Positions 1 through 8,106 of a stretch of 64,000 nt of DNA are shown one piece after another; within the stretch, counting starts at the first letter, position 1; each line of letters begins with the position of its first letter. Position numbers and translations under genes: made by a program. Source of the stretch: DATDIC01 sp963777625 (GTDB taxonomy: Bacteria; Pseudomonadota; Alphaproteobacteria; Acetobacterales; Acetobacteraceae); assembly GCA_963777625.1 (NCBI GenBank), contig CAVZRO010000011.1, positions 124,001-188,000 on the forward strand. The letters run 5' to 3'. A model generated the notes under the pieces. The model saw only the letters and a program-made list of their open reading frames with translations, did no database searches and had not been told where the DNA came from.

Positions 1-934
1 CGGGGATGTCGTCGGCGACGTCGGCCGCAATCCGACGCAACGCGTGCTCGACGAACTGCTGGTGAATCTCGAAGCCACCCGAGCGACGCCCTAATCGACG
101 CGCCACGACAATAGTGGTGGCGCCTCCGGCGAAGGGATCTATGACAATGCCGCCAGCCGGCGATGCAATTTTGATGAAAAACTCGGCCAACCCCTCCGGC
201 ATCGCCGCGGTATGTGCTACGCCGTGATGTTGATTATAGGTCTGCGAAACGCTCACGACATTCCCGGGATCGGCACCGCCCAGCAGGTACGTTTTGGTCC
301 GATCACGGCCGAATCCTGCTTCGGTCCTGCGGCGCCCCGCAGTGTCCCGTTTACGCCGAGCAATCTCGGCCCTGTCCGCTTTATAGGGCACCCGGACAGC
401 ATCAAGATCGAAGTGAGGCTTAGCCTCCCTGGCAAAGTGATAGACATATTCGAAGCTGTCTTTGGTTCGTGGACCGAACTTTCCCGGAACACCATTGGGC
501 TTCGCCCAAATGTATGTCTCAATCCAGCGCCAGCCCATGTTCTGGAGCGCTAACACCAATTGGTAGACGTACGGATGACGCTGACCCTTCAACGGACCCT
601 TGTTGGCGACCCGATTTTTGATATTGATAATTAGACTGCCGCTGGGCTTTGCAGCCTCGTACATGCTGCGTGCGAACGGCAGAAACCACTCTACGTAGCG
701 ATCAGGGTGGATACGGCTGTACGCGCGTGCATTGGCGTACGGCGGGCTGGTGAAAAAAAGGTCCACGCTCTCCCGCGGCAGCTGATCGAGCAACTGCTCA
801 GCGTCTCCGTGCAGCACACCGTCCGCTAGGATGCGGCGCAGCAAATCAACCGGCTGGCCCCGGGCCGCGACCGAAACCTGGCTGGACAAACTGTCGGCAC
901 TGTGGACCAGCTTCAGCACCGTTCTCCTACGCAT
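1..934 (-). CDS. DNA methyltransferase, beta-class N4/N6 type (3' end outside window)
   Basis: Translation of the minus strand from an ATG at 934 is open for 311 codons to the window edge. Near residue 60 it shows TSPPYANARAY, the catalytic (D/N/S)PPY motif IV of amino-methyltransferases. Near residue 262 it shows VIDPFAGGATT, the SAM-binding motif I. Motif IV before motif I is the beta-class order, so the enzyme probably makes N4-methylcytosine or N6-methyladenine. The first residues are MRRRTVLKLVHSAD. No restriction gene is visible on the upstream side, so it may be an orphan methyltransferase; the downstream side is not in view. The specificity cannot be read from the sequence. Confidence 0.85.
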   Translation of the reverse strand, partial: MRRRTVLKLVHSADSLSSQVSVAARGQPVDLLRRILADGVLHGDAEQLLDQLPRESVDLFFTSPPYANARAYSRIHPDRYVEWFLPFARSMYEAAKPSGSLIINIKNRVANKGPLKGQRHPYVYQLVLALQNMGWRWIETYIWAKPNGVPGKFGPRTKDSFEYVYHFAREAKPHFDLDAVRVPYKADRAEIARRKRDTAGRRRTEAGFGRDRTKTYLLGGADPGNVVSVSQTYNQHHGVAHTAAMPEGLAEFFIKIASPAGGIVIDPFAGGATTIVVARRLGRRSGGFEIHQQFVEHALRRIAADVADDIP

Positions 935-1458
935 TGGCGTCCTGCCGAACCGATCCTCCGAGAGCGGCCAACGCCTCGCGTCTCCATCTTTGGATAATGG
1001 CCTGCCCTCACTTCACCCTTCATTTCCGACTAACCCGGCACGCCAATTCGCTCCTAGGGGCCTAAGCGTGGAACATACCGTGCACAACGGGCTCGTTACA
1101 ACTTTTTCGTTCGGCGCCAGATGTGTCGCCCCAAGGAAGCGGGATTTGCGCAGTTTTGTGTCCGCCCACCATCGTTCCGCTCCAGAGCCTGACCTTGTTC
1201 GGGCATCCAGCGGAGAAATGCATCGTGGGCGTTGCTCAGATATCCGAAAGGGCCGACATGCCCCAGAGTTCGGTCGTTCGGCATCCGCCTCTGCATCGCC
1301 GGCAGCCAGTGCCCCGATCACTCCGATTGGTTCTCGGCGCCCCATGGTGAGGCGGATCGAGTCGCCCCCCTTAAATCGCCCCGGCGCCGCGCCACTCGCG
1401 CCGGCCCAATCGCATGTCAGGCTGGAACGCGCCACCGCGAGACCCTATTCTTCGTCCC
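935..1458. other. 524-bp intergenic stretch with no supported gene
   Basis: ORFs on both strands here are GC-rich frame shadows with no recognisable domain and no good ribosome site. It separates the leftward methyltransferase from the rightward toxin-antitoxin pair and must hold both promoters, but I see no convincing -35/-10 pair or palindrome. Confidence 0.5.
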
Positions 1459-1647
1459 ATGGCTGACACCGCGACCCGACCCGATGTCCCCGCCGGATGG
1501 CGGGAAGCCCTCGACCGCAGCCAGGCGCAGGCTGAGGCGGGTCAGACCGTGCCTCTTGAGCCGGTTCTCGACCGGCTCCGCGCCAGCATCGCCCGGATGA
1601 AGGCCAAGCGAAACGAGCAGGATAGGCGGGCCGCCGACAAGGCGTGA
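1459..1647 (+). CDS. Small antitoxin-like protein of a ParE/RelE-type pair
   Basis: The product has 62 residues, begins MADTATRPDVPAGWREAL and ends in a basic Lys/Arg-rich tail. I recognise the general shape of short antitoxins encoded just upstream of RelE/ParE toxins in Alphaproteobacteria. Its TGA overlaps the GTG start of the toxin frame at 1644, the translational coupling usual for such pairs. An in-frame start at 1414 is possible, but ATG 1459 matches the conserved-looking part. It should neutralise the neighbouring toxin and autoregulate, by analogy. The toxin is frameshifted, so the antitoxin may now stand alone. Confidence 0.6.
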   Translation: MADTATRPDVPAGWREALDRSQAQAEAGQTVPLEPVLDRLRASIARMKAKRNEQDRRAADKA

Positions 1648-1942
1648 TCCGTCTCACCCCAGAGGCCGAGACCCAGCTTGACGAACTCTTGCACCATTAC
1701 GAGCGCCTTGGCCGCATCGAAGCGGCCGAGAACCTCCTGGCCGCGCTGGAGCAGGCCGGCGACCGAATCACGCGGGGGCACCCGCGGCGGGGTTTCCCGC
1801 TCCCCGCCCGTATCCCGAGCTTGCGGCACGTGGCCTGCGCTGGATCAAGGCGGGCCGCTATTGGATCGCCTACAGCACCACCACCCCACCGATAATCCAT
1901 GGCGTATTCTACGATGCAGCCGACATCCCACGCCGCTTCTGA
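1644..1942 (+). pseudogene. ParE/RelE-family toxin, frameshifted
   Basis: It starts with GTG overlapping the antitoxin stop. The first frame reads MIRLTPEAETQLDELLHHYERL and continues through the N-terminal helices of a ParE-like mRNA interferase or gyrase toxin. After the G-run near 1776-1780 the homology moves to another frame, which reads PAAGFPAPRPYPEL, then LRWIKAGRYWIAYST, then HGVFYDAADIPRRF and a TGA at 1940-1942. The span of 299 nt is one base short of a whole number of codons. Both halves look intact at protein level, so this is one lost base, either a real knockout or a homopolymer sequencing error. Confidence 0.7.
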
Positions 1943-2010
1943 TGCGGCAACACCAGCCTCGTGCATGCCAGCCCGTATTGTCTAGAACCAAACCACTGCC
2001 GGGACAAACT

Positions 2011-2328
2011 CTAGCTGCCCTTCATCCGTCCAAATACCATCGCGTCGCGATTTTGTTGCATCAGCGACGTGATGCTGGGGAGTTGTTCGAAGCCAAGACC
2101 GCGTGGCGGCTCGTCTTCCGTGTCCTGCACGACGCGAGCGTAGCTCTCACCGCCCACTTTCTCCCATTTGCCGGCGGGCTTGCGCACCTCAAGGTTGACC
2201 ACCGTCGCCTTCAGCACAAGCCGCACGATGGGATCGTTCGGCGCGCCCGGCTTGGTCAGGCTGGGGTGGCCGGCGATGACCCGCCAGCCATGCGCCAACG
2301 CCCAAACGGTCAGTTCTTCCTTTGTCAA
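2011..2328 (-). CDS. Hypothetical protein, 105 residues
   Basis: The frame starts MTKEELTVWALAHGWRVIAG and has no recognised domain. The N-terminal half mixes hydrophobic and charged residues like a folded protein, and the C-terminal third is polar. It lies 30 bp after the gene at 2359-2670 on the same strand, and both follow the GH13 gene, so the three could share a transcript. There is no signal peptide or membrane segment. Coding status is supported only by composition and operon-like spacing. Confidence 0.45.
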   Translation of the reverse strand: MTKEELTVWALAHGWRVIAGHPSLTKPGAPNDPIVRLVLKATVVNLEVRKPAGKWEKVGGESYARVVQDTEDEPPRGLGFEQLPSITSLMQQNRDAMVFGRMKGS

Positions 2329-2358
2329 TGCGGATATCCTCTCTGGTCTGAATGAGGC

Positions 2359-2670
2359 TCAGGAACGCGGCGATCGCTTCCCCTTGCCCCCCTGCTCGGA
2401 CCGCGCTTGCCACAACGCCATGTCGGCTGCCTTGCTGAATGCCACGCGGACACCCGTGCTACCCCGGCTCACCCGGATCTTGCCGCCGTTCTGCGCCTTG
2501 TGCTCGGCCAGCCATTTCATGACTTCCGGGTCCTCGCTGGTCCTGCCTTCGAATTCCAGGACCCCGACGATCTCTTCTTCTTTGCGGCGCTTTACCATCG
2601 TGCATGCTTTCTTGAAGTTCTCGGCGCGCATCGCCCGCTGCGTCGGGCCATTGAGGGATCGATGCTGCAA
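2359..2670 (-). CDS. Hypothetical protein, up to 103 residues
   Basis: Three starts are possible: 2670, 2631 (MRAENFKKAC) and 2598 (MVKRRKEEEIVGVLEFEG). The shortest form keeps the region that looks most like a folded domain: an acidic GRTSEDPEVMKWLAEH stretch and then GGKIRVSRGSTGVRVAFSKA. The tail is basic. I do not recognise the family. It begins 8 bp after the stop of the GH13 gene, which suggests co-transcription. No motif indicates a function. Confidence 0.45.
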   Translation of the reverse strand: MQHRSLNGPTQRAMRAENFKKACTMVKRRKEEEIVGVLEFEGRTSEDPEVMKWLAEHKAQNGGKIRVSRGSTGVRVAFSKAADMALWQARSEQGGKGKRSPRS

Positions 2671-2677
2671 CCTCGGG

Positions 2678-4153
2678 TCAAACTACCTCGACTTTGAACA
2701 GATTGAAATGCCAGGGAGCATGATCGACAAAGAGACCGTTCTCGATCAGATCGGTGCCGTCGCGCAGGTAAATCTCGCTCCCCATGATATCGGTAAGACG
2801 TGTCTGGGTGCCGCGCATATCAGAGAACGGCAATTTCAGACGGCACTGGGCTTGATTCCCGGCATAGTTGACGGCGATAACATGACGACTGCCGGAGTCG
2901 CCTTCCCAGACGCAAGCGACGAAACAGTCCGCCGTCCAGTTGCCGGGCCATGCGGCCTGAGGGTCGATCCGTGACCAGGCGCCATCACGAAATGCCTCGT
3001 TCTCTTTCATGACGCGCAACAGCGAACCATAGAACTGCGAATAGTTATCGTGGCTTGGTTCGATCGGACCACGGCAGAGGTGGGCCGGCACCCGAATTTG
3101 GGCACCCTCGAACTGGCCTTGGTGGAAGAATCGCAGTCCAGGCGAAAGGAACGTGATGGCGGCTGCCGCACGGTGCTGCGGCCAGGCGAATGTGGCGGCG
3201 GCGCGCGGCTCGTCATGATTTTCAAGAAATCGCGCGAGCTTGTCCTGGTAGTCGAGGCCAGCCAGCAGGTGATCGCGTACCTGTCGAGCAGGTCCCGCAC
3301 CGAGCCGGTCATAAAGCCGCTTGTCATAGCAGTAGTCGAATCCCTGGTGCTGCAGTGTCCATTCAAGATCCCAGTAAACCTCGGCCATAAACATGAAGCT
3401 GGGATATCGGTTGCGGACTGCGGCAGTCGCCTTCGGCCAGAACGGTGCCGGCGTAATTCCCCAGGTGCGTTGAAATACCTCGGGCAACAGCAGCATCGCC
3501 ATGTCGCACCGTACACCGTCGCATTGCGCCGCAATTCCGACCAGCTCGTCCATCCGCGCCGATTGCAATGCGGAATTGCCGTAGTCGAGCTGCAACGTAT
3601 CGGGCCAACCCGGGTAATTCGGATCACGGCCATGGGCGAGAATTGCAGGACCTTGGTCGGTGGCGACCCGCAGGAAATTCTGTGGCGCGCGCGCGAGCGC
3701 CTGCTCGTCGCCCTGCACGTAATAGTCCGGGTGGGATTTGACCCAGGGATGGTCAGGCGCGGTATGGTTGGGGACGAAATCGAGCATCAACCTGATGCCG
3801 CGCTTCGCCAGCTTGCCCCGGAATTGTGCCAACGCCGGCGGCCCGCCGACCAGGTCGCTGACCGTGTAACCGGTGATGGCGAAGCCTGAGCCGCAAATGT
3901 CATCCTCGGTCAGATCGGGCAGCACGGATTCGAACTCGGCACGCCATTGCGGATTGCTGCGCGAAACCGCCCGTCCGGCCGCGCCGGTCTGCCAGACGCT
4001 CAACAACCAGATCCAGTCGAAACCCTTGTCCGCGAAGTCGTCGAACGTCGCCTCATCGATCTCGGCCAAACTGATCCGCCTGCCGGCCTCGCGCGACAGG
4101 CGCCGGAGCCACACCCGCGTGTTGATCTGGAATAGCGATGGATGGTGTGGCAT
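2678..4153 (-). CDS. GH13-family (alpha-amylase clan) glycoside hydrolase or transglycosidase
   Basis: This is a 491-residue single-polypeptide TIM-barrel enzyme. All four GH13 signature regions are visible: DFVPNH at 125-130, GVRCDMAM with the nucleophile Asp217, MAEVYW with the acid/base Glu258, and FLENHDEPR with Asp314. It starts MPHHPSLFQINTRVWLRRLS and has no signal peptide, so it is cytoplasmic. The core matches enzymes acting on alpha-glucans or small alpha-glucosides. The exact substrate (maltooligosaccharide, trehalose or sucrose type) cannot be decided here. It follows the phnC-like gene by about 20 bp but has no obvious functional link to it. Confidence 0.88.
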   Translation of the reverse strand: MPHHPSLFQINTRVWLRRLSREAGRRISLAEIDEATFDDFADKGFDWIWLLSVWQTGAAGRAVSRSNPQWRAEFESVLPDLTEDDICGSGFAITGYTVSDLVGGPPALAQFRGKLAKRGIRLMLDFVPNHTAPDHPWVKSHPDYYVQGDEQALARAPQNFLRVATDQGPAILAHGRDPNYPGWPDTLQLDYGNSALQSARMDELVGIAAQCDGVRCDMAMLLLPEVFQRTWGITPAPFWPKATAAVRNRYPSFMFMAEVYWDLEWTLQHQGFDYCYDKRLYDRLGAGPARQVRDHLLAGLDYQDKLARFLENHDEPRAAATFAWPQHRAAAAITFLSPGLRFFHQGQFEGAQIRVPAHLCRGPIEPSHDNYSQFYGSLLRVMKENEAFRDGAWSRIDPQAAWPGNWTADCFVACVWEGDSGSRHVIAVNYAGNQAQCRLKLPFSDMRGTQTRLTDIMGSEIYLRDGTDLIENGLFVDHAPWHFNLFKVEVV

Positions 4154-4174
4154 GTCGTTCCCTGGATGCTCGGC

Positions 4175-4971
4175 CTACGGTAGCACGGCATGAGGATTGC
4201 CGGCAGCCGCAACACGCTCCCGAACCTGCTGCTCCAGCTTCCCCCATAGGTGACTGCATGAGCTTCGGCGTCGAACCCGCTCGCCGCCACGTCAACCACG
4301 AGCCTGCCGTGTGACAGACCGACGATCCGGTCGGCGTAGGCGCGCGCGAGCTCCACCTGATGCAGGCTGCAAACAACCGCGATGCCGCTCAACTCCGCAA
4401 TCTGGCGCAGCAGCCCAAGGATGGCCGCACCCGTATCAGGATCGAGGCTCGCAACCGGCTCGTCAGCGACAATCAGTCTCGGCTGCTGCGCCAGCGCGCG
4501 CGCGATCGCGACGCGCTGCTGTTGGCCCCCAGACAACATATCCGCGCGCCGCCTTGCATACTCGGCGAGACCAACCCGCTCCAGGCAGTCTCGGGCGAGC
4601 CGGTGATCGGCGGCACCGAACCGCCGCAGCCAGCCGCGCCAGGCCGGAACATGACCAAGCCGACCGGCGAGAACGTTATCGAGCGCGGTCAACCGGCTGA
4701 CCAGGTTGAACTGCTGGAACACCACGCCGATCTGCCGGCGCTCCCGGCCGCGCAAGCGCGCGATGGCTGTCCCGTCGAGTTGCACCGTGCCGATGTCGGG
4801 GGCAAGCAGCCCGGTCAGGCAGCGGAACAACGTCGTCTTGCCCGCGCCGCTTGGTCCCAGCACGGCAACCAGCTCGTGCGCGTTCGCCTGAAGGCTGAGA
4901 TCGGACAACACCATCTGGCCGCCCAGCCGCTTCGACAAATTCCGCACGGCGAGCAGGGGCGGCGCAATCAT
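4175..4971 (-). pseudogene. phnC: Phosphonate-type ABC transporter ATP-binding protein (frameshift near C-terminus)
   Basis: The start ATG at 4971 overlaps the phnE stop as ATGA. Walker A (GPSGAGKTT), the signature LSGGQQQRVAIARAL and Walker B (LIVADEP) with the D-loop SLDPDTG are intact, as expected for the PhnC/SsuB class. After FDAEAHAVTYG the frame as written runs on into the GH13 gene. Reading across the five-base C-run at 4241-4245 (a G-run on the coding strand) with one more base gives KLEQQVRERVAAAGNPHAVLP and a stop at 4175. The span of 797 nt fits one lost base. I therefore infer a normal gene of about 265 residues with one indel at the extreme C-terminus. Confidence 0.8.
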
Positions 4972-5715
4972 ACAAGGCGGCGGCGGCACCAGCCGGAGAG
5001 TTGGTCCAGTGCAGTGACCACGACCAGAATGACCGCGATGATGGTGAACAGGCGGGAGAAGTCGAGCAGGTCCATGCTGTTCTTCAGCTCCTGGCCGATG
5101 CCGCCGGCGCCGACCACGCCCAGCACGGTCGAGGCGCGCACGTTGAATTCCCACCAGAACAGCGCGGTCGAACAGCAGGACGGGCAGCAGGTCCGGCACC
5201 AGCGCGAACAGGATCGCGGTCACCCGCCCGGCCCCCGTCGTTCGCACCGCATCGAGCGGCCCCAGGTTGGCGTTCTCGATGTGGTCGGCGAAGTTCTTCG
5301 TGGCACTCCCCCAGGTGTGCAGGGCGATACCGAGCGTACCGGCGAACGGTCCAAGCCCGACCGCGGCGACGAACAGCATCGCGAACACGAAGCTGTCGAT
5401 GCCACGCAGCATGTTCAGGACCATCCGGGCCGGGGTGTAAAGCAGCGGCACCGGCGTGATGTTGCGGCTGGCCAGCACGGCCATCGGCAACGCGAGCAAC
5501 GTTGCCAACGTGGTCCCGAGCGCTGCCATGGCCACCGTCTGCGCCGTACGCTCGATGAACACCGGCAGTTCCGCGACGTCGGGCGGCCATGCCTGCCTGA
5601 GCCAGCCGAGCAGCTTCGGCAGGCCCAGCAGCAGCCGCTCCGGGTCGATCTCCGCAAGCCGCCAGCACACGGCGTAGAACACCAGGATCACGGCGGCGAT
5701 GAGCCAGGCCTTCAC
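4968..5715 (-). pseudogene. phnE: Phosphonate-type ABC transporter permease (one frameshift)
   Basis: The frame opens at GTG 5715 with MKAWLIAAVILVFYAVCW, a first membrane helix, and keeps the PhnE/PtxC pattern through GIDSFVFAMLFVAAVGLGPFAGTL. Near 5163-5170 the frame slips after PDLLPVLLFDR. The remainder (ALFWWEFNVRASTVLG, VVGAGGIGQELKNSMDLLDF, SRLFTIIAVILVVVTALDQ) continues one frame over and includes the EAA-loop motif that contacts the ATPase. The span of 748 nt has one base too many. It forms an operon with phnD and phnC. The intact residues on both sides argue for a recent lesion or a sequencing error. Confidence 0.82.
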
Positions 5716-5790
5716 GGCGATGCGCTCACTGATCGACGCCGCTCTCGACCTCGCCGGTGATGCCGCGTCAACCCCGCGCGGCTTGCCGCG

Positions 5791-6678
5791 TCATGCGCGC
5801 GGCTTGATCTTGCCGACCGCGATCCCGGCTTTCTCGATCATCGTGTAGGTCGCGTGCGTGGCGGGGACGAACCCGGTATAGTGCGGCGGCAGCAGCGTCT
5901 TGGCCTGGTCGGGCGTGACTGCGGTCAGTACCGCCTGAACATGTGCGGCCAGGTCGGCCGGGGCGTCGGCCGGCATGACGATGGCGTCGTTGGGCAGTGG
6001 GTCCGACGTCCAGACGATCTTGTTGGCGTCGCGCTTGACCATGCCGGACTCGATCATGGCCGTGCGGTTGCGGTCGAAATCGGTGGCGAAATCGACCTGG
6101 CCGGAGGAGACGGCGATCTCGTTGGCGGCGTGGGTGGCGCCTTCATGATATTGCCAGTACGTCTGCGGATCGATGTGCCAGACCTCACGGGCATAGTAGG
6201 TGGGAATCAGCCAGCCCGACGTGGAGCCGACATCGGCGAAGGACATCGTGTGGCCCTTGGTGTCGGCGGGAAAGCTTTTCACCTCCAGCTCCGGACGGCT
6301 GATGATGATGCCATGATAGATCGGCTTCCCGTCGTAGTTCGCCGTCGCGATCGCCTGGCAGTTGGTGGCGTTGTTGGCGATGATGTAACCCCAAGGTCCC
6401 ATCCAGGCGACATCGAGCTGGCCGGAACCCATCGCGACGGCCATGCCGGCCCAATCGGTCGTCGCCTTCAGTTCGAAGCCGACGCCGAGGTTTTGCGCAA
6501 GGTGGGCGAAAATCGGCGTGTACACCTTGACCGTATCGTCGGGAGTGGGAAGCAGCGGTCCGACACCGAACCGCAGGGTTTTCGCCTGCGCGCGCGCCGG
6601 ACGGATGAGGCGTCCACCTGCCGTCATTACGGCTGCGGCGCCGCTCGCTATGATCAGGCCACGTCGTGGTGTCATCAT
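5791..6678 (-). CDS. phnD: Phosphate/phosphite/phosphonate ABC transporter substrate-binding protein
   Basis: This is the 295-residue periplasmic component of the PhnDEC importer. The start MMTPRRGLIIASGAAAV is chosen at 6678 because a GGGAGA ribosome site lies just upstream; an in-frame start at 6768 adds a non-conserved basic tail. The N-terminus is a twin-arginine or Sec-like signal ending around ARAQA. The mature part shows the family's FGVGPLLPTPDDTVKVYTPI and AWMGPWGYI motifs, the latter lining the ligand pocket. The ligand may be phosphonate, phosphite or another small oxyanion; no phosphonate-degrading gene is in the window. The order is phnD, phnE, phnC. Confidence 0.85.
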   Translation of the reverse strand: MMTPRRGLIIASGAAAVMTAGGRLIRPARAQAKTLRFGVGPLLPTPDDTVKVYTPIFAHLAQNLGVGFELKATTDWAGMAVAMGSGQLDVAWMGPWGYIIANNATNCQAIATANYDGKPIYHGIIISRPELEVKSFPADTKGHTMSFADVGSTSGWLIPTYYAREVWHIDPQTYWQYHEGATHAANEIAVSSGQVDFATDFDRNRTAMIESGMVKRDANKIVWTSDPLPNDAIVMPADAPADLAAHVQAVLTAVTPDQAKTLLPPHYTGFVPATHATYTMIEKAGIAVGKIKPRA

Positions 6679-6828
6679 CGATTGTCTCCCTCTTTTTTTG
6701 CCGGCATATCGGCAGGCTACCTGAACCCGGGGCTTGTTGGAACCGGAACCGTGCTGCCGTTCCGCCACGAGGCCGGCCTATCTGCTGCCCGCGCATCCCG
6801 CATGGTAGCGGCCGTGAAGGAAGTTGCG

Positions 6829-7383
6829 ATGACCGAAGTGCATGAAACAATCAGGACACTGCCGCCCACGGGCACTCCGCGGCAGCGCCTGTTCAACCTG
6901 TTTGCGACGCTTGGCATCGACGCACTGGTGTCGCCCTACCCGGTGCACGCCACCGTCGAGGAGGGCAAGGCTCTCCGCGGCGCGATGGCGGGAACGTTTA
7001 CCAAGAACCTGTTGCTGCGGGACAAGAAGGACCGCCTGTTTCTATTGTCAATTCATGAGGATCGCGTGCTCGATCTGAAGACGATGCACGAGCGGATCGG
7101 CGCCTCGGGTCGCCTGGGTTTCACGTCCGCCGAACGCATGCGGGCGGTGCTGGACGTCGAACCCGGCGCGCTGACGCCGCTGGCCTCGGTGAACGACGGC
7201 GAGGGACTTGTCTCGCTGGTGATCGACGCGTCGCTGCTGACCGCCGCGCAGGTGAATTTTCATCCGCTGATCAACACCGAGAGCGTCGGCCTGAAGCCGG
7301 CTGGGCTGCTGGCGTTCGTCGCTGCGTGCGACCGCGAGCCGATCGTCGTCAACCTGGACCGCCCGGCGGAGCGCAGCGGATAG
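6829..7383 (+). CDS. YbaK/ProX-type prolyl-tRNA editing protein
   Basis: The product has 184 residues and starts MTEVHETIRTLPPTGTP at ATG 6829, behind an AAGGAAG ribosome site. It matches the ProX/PrdX branch of the YbaK/aminoacyl-tRNA deacylase fold: TKNLLLRDKKDRLFLLSIHED, then LDLKTMHERIGASGRLGF and LTPLASVND. Members hydrolyse mischarged Ala- or Cys-tRNA(Pro) in trans in the cytoplasm. It is divergently placed from phnD, with 150 bp between for both promoters. A longer in-frame ORF upstream is antisense to phnD and is not used. Confidence 0.85.
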   Translation: MTEVHETIRTLPPTGTPRQRLFNLFATLGIDALVSPYPVHATVEEGKALRGAMAGTFTKNLLLRDKKDRLFLLSIHEDRVLDLKTMHERIGASGRLGFTSAERMRAVLDVEPGALTPLASVNDGEGLVSLVIDASLLTAAQVNFHPLINTESVGLKPAGLLAFVAACDREPIVVNLDRPAERSG

Positions 7384-7427
7384 CGTGCGCGGCGCAGAGA
7401 AAGATTTCAACTGCAATGGAGGATAAC

Positions 7428-7733
7428 ATGATCGCTCGGGTCTGGCGTGCGTCGGCAACCCCGGCGAATGCCGACGCCTATTTCCGTTACTTCTCCGGAA
7501 CGGTTGTTCCGCACCTGAAATCCATCGTCGGGCATCATCACGCATATCTGCTGCGGCGTCCGCAGGGCGGGCAGGTGGAATTGCTCGCCATCACGTTCTG
7601 GGACTCGATCGACACGGTGAAGAACTTCGCCGGGAACGATGCCGAAACGGCCATCGTCGATCCTGAAGCCAGGGCCATGCTATCAGAGTTTGACGATTTC
7701 GCACGAAACTTCGAAGTGGCGTATAGGGGCTGA
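7428..7733 (+). CDS. Small antibiotic-biosynthesis-monooxygenase-like (dimeric alpha+beta barrel) protein
   Basis: The 101-residue product starts MIARVWRASATPANADAYFRY behind a strong GGAGG site at 7419-7423. The pattern IARVWRA..., HAYLLRRP..., VELLAITFWDSIDTVKNFAG is that of the ABM/EthD ferredoxin-like fold, whose members act as dimers on quinones, heme or unknown small molecules. No catalytic residue can be assigned. It follows the prolyl-tRNA editing gene by 44 bp and may be co-transcribed with it. Confidence 0.7.
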   Translation: MIARVWRASATPANADAYFRYFSGTVVPHLKSIVGHHHAYLLRRPQGGQVELLAITFWDSIDTVKNFAGNDAETAIVDPEARAMLSEFDDFARNFEVAYRG

Positions 7734-8106
7734 GTGGCGCAGGGCGGCCACGTACCAGCGTCAACGATCCGTTGCCGACAGGGCTGTCCACAGCGCTGCT
7801 ATGGTTCCGTTTCATCAACGATGTGGTGTGTCATGACCGATACAACCGAGCGGGCAAAACTGTTCTGGGACACCTATTTTCGGGGCGCGTCCGTCAACCC
7901 AGAAGAAGGCGACTACTGACTCCGATCAAAGCTGCGAGGCAGGACGGTGAGTTGCCCTCCCGCCAGTCAGCGCCTCACCATCGGCACCGCTCACAAGCGT
8001 CCGGCGACGGCGTCGGGCTTGCTGCCGACAACTCCCGCTGCTCACCACCCCCATTCCCCCACCATTCCCACGCCTGTATCCTCCCGCCAACAACGCGGAG
8101 TCCGTC
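7734..8106. other. 373-bp gap with one very short possible ORF
   Basis: A 28-codon frame at 7833-7919 (MTDTTERAKLFWDTYFRGAS and a short tail) looks more protein-like than random but has no strong ribosome site and could be a gene fragment. The rest of the gap, up to the TauD-like gene, is C-rich with no visible promoter or terminator. Confidence 0.3.

Noticed and set aside
831..1466. 211-codon plus-strand frame before the toxin-antitoxin pair
   Set aside because: Ser/Pro/Arg-rich text with no ribosome site; it overlaps the 5' end of the methyltransferase gene on the other strand.
4360..5760. 466-codon open frame on the plus strand over phnC and phnE
   Set aside because: Composition is Gln/Arg/His-rich shadow text; the minus strand holds Walker and EAA-loop motifs.
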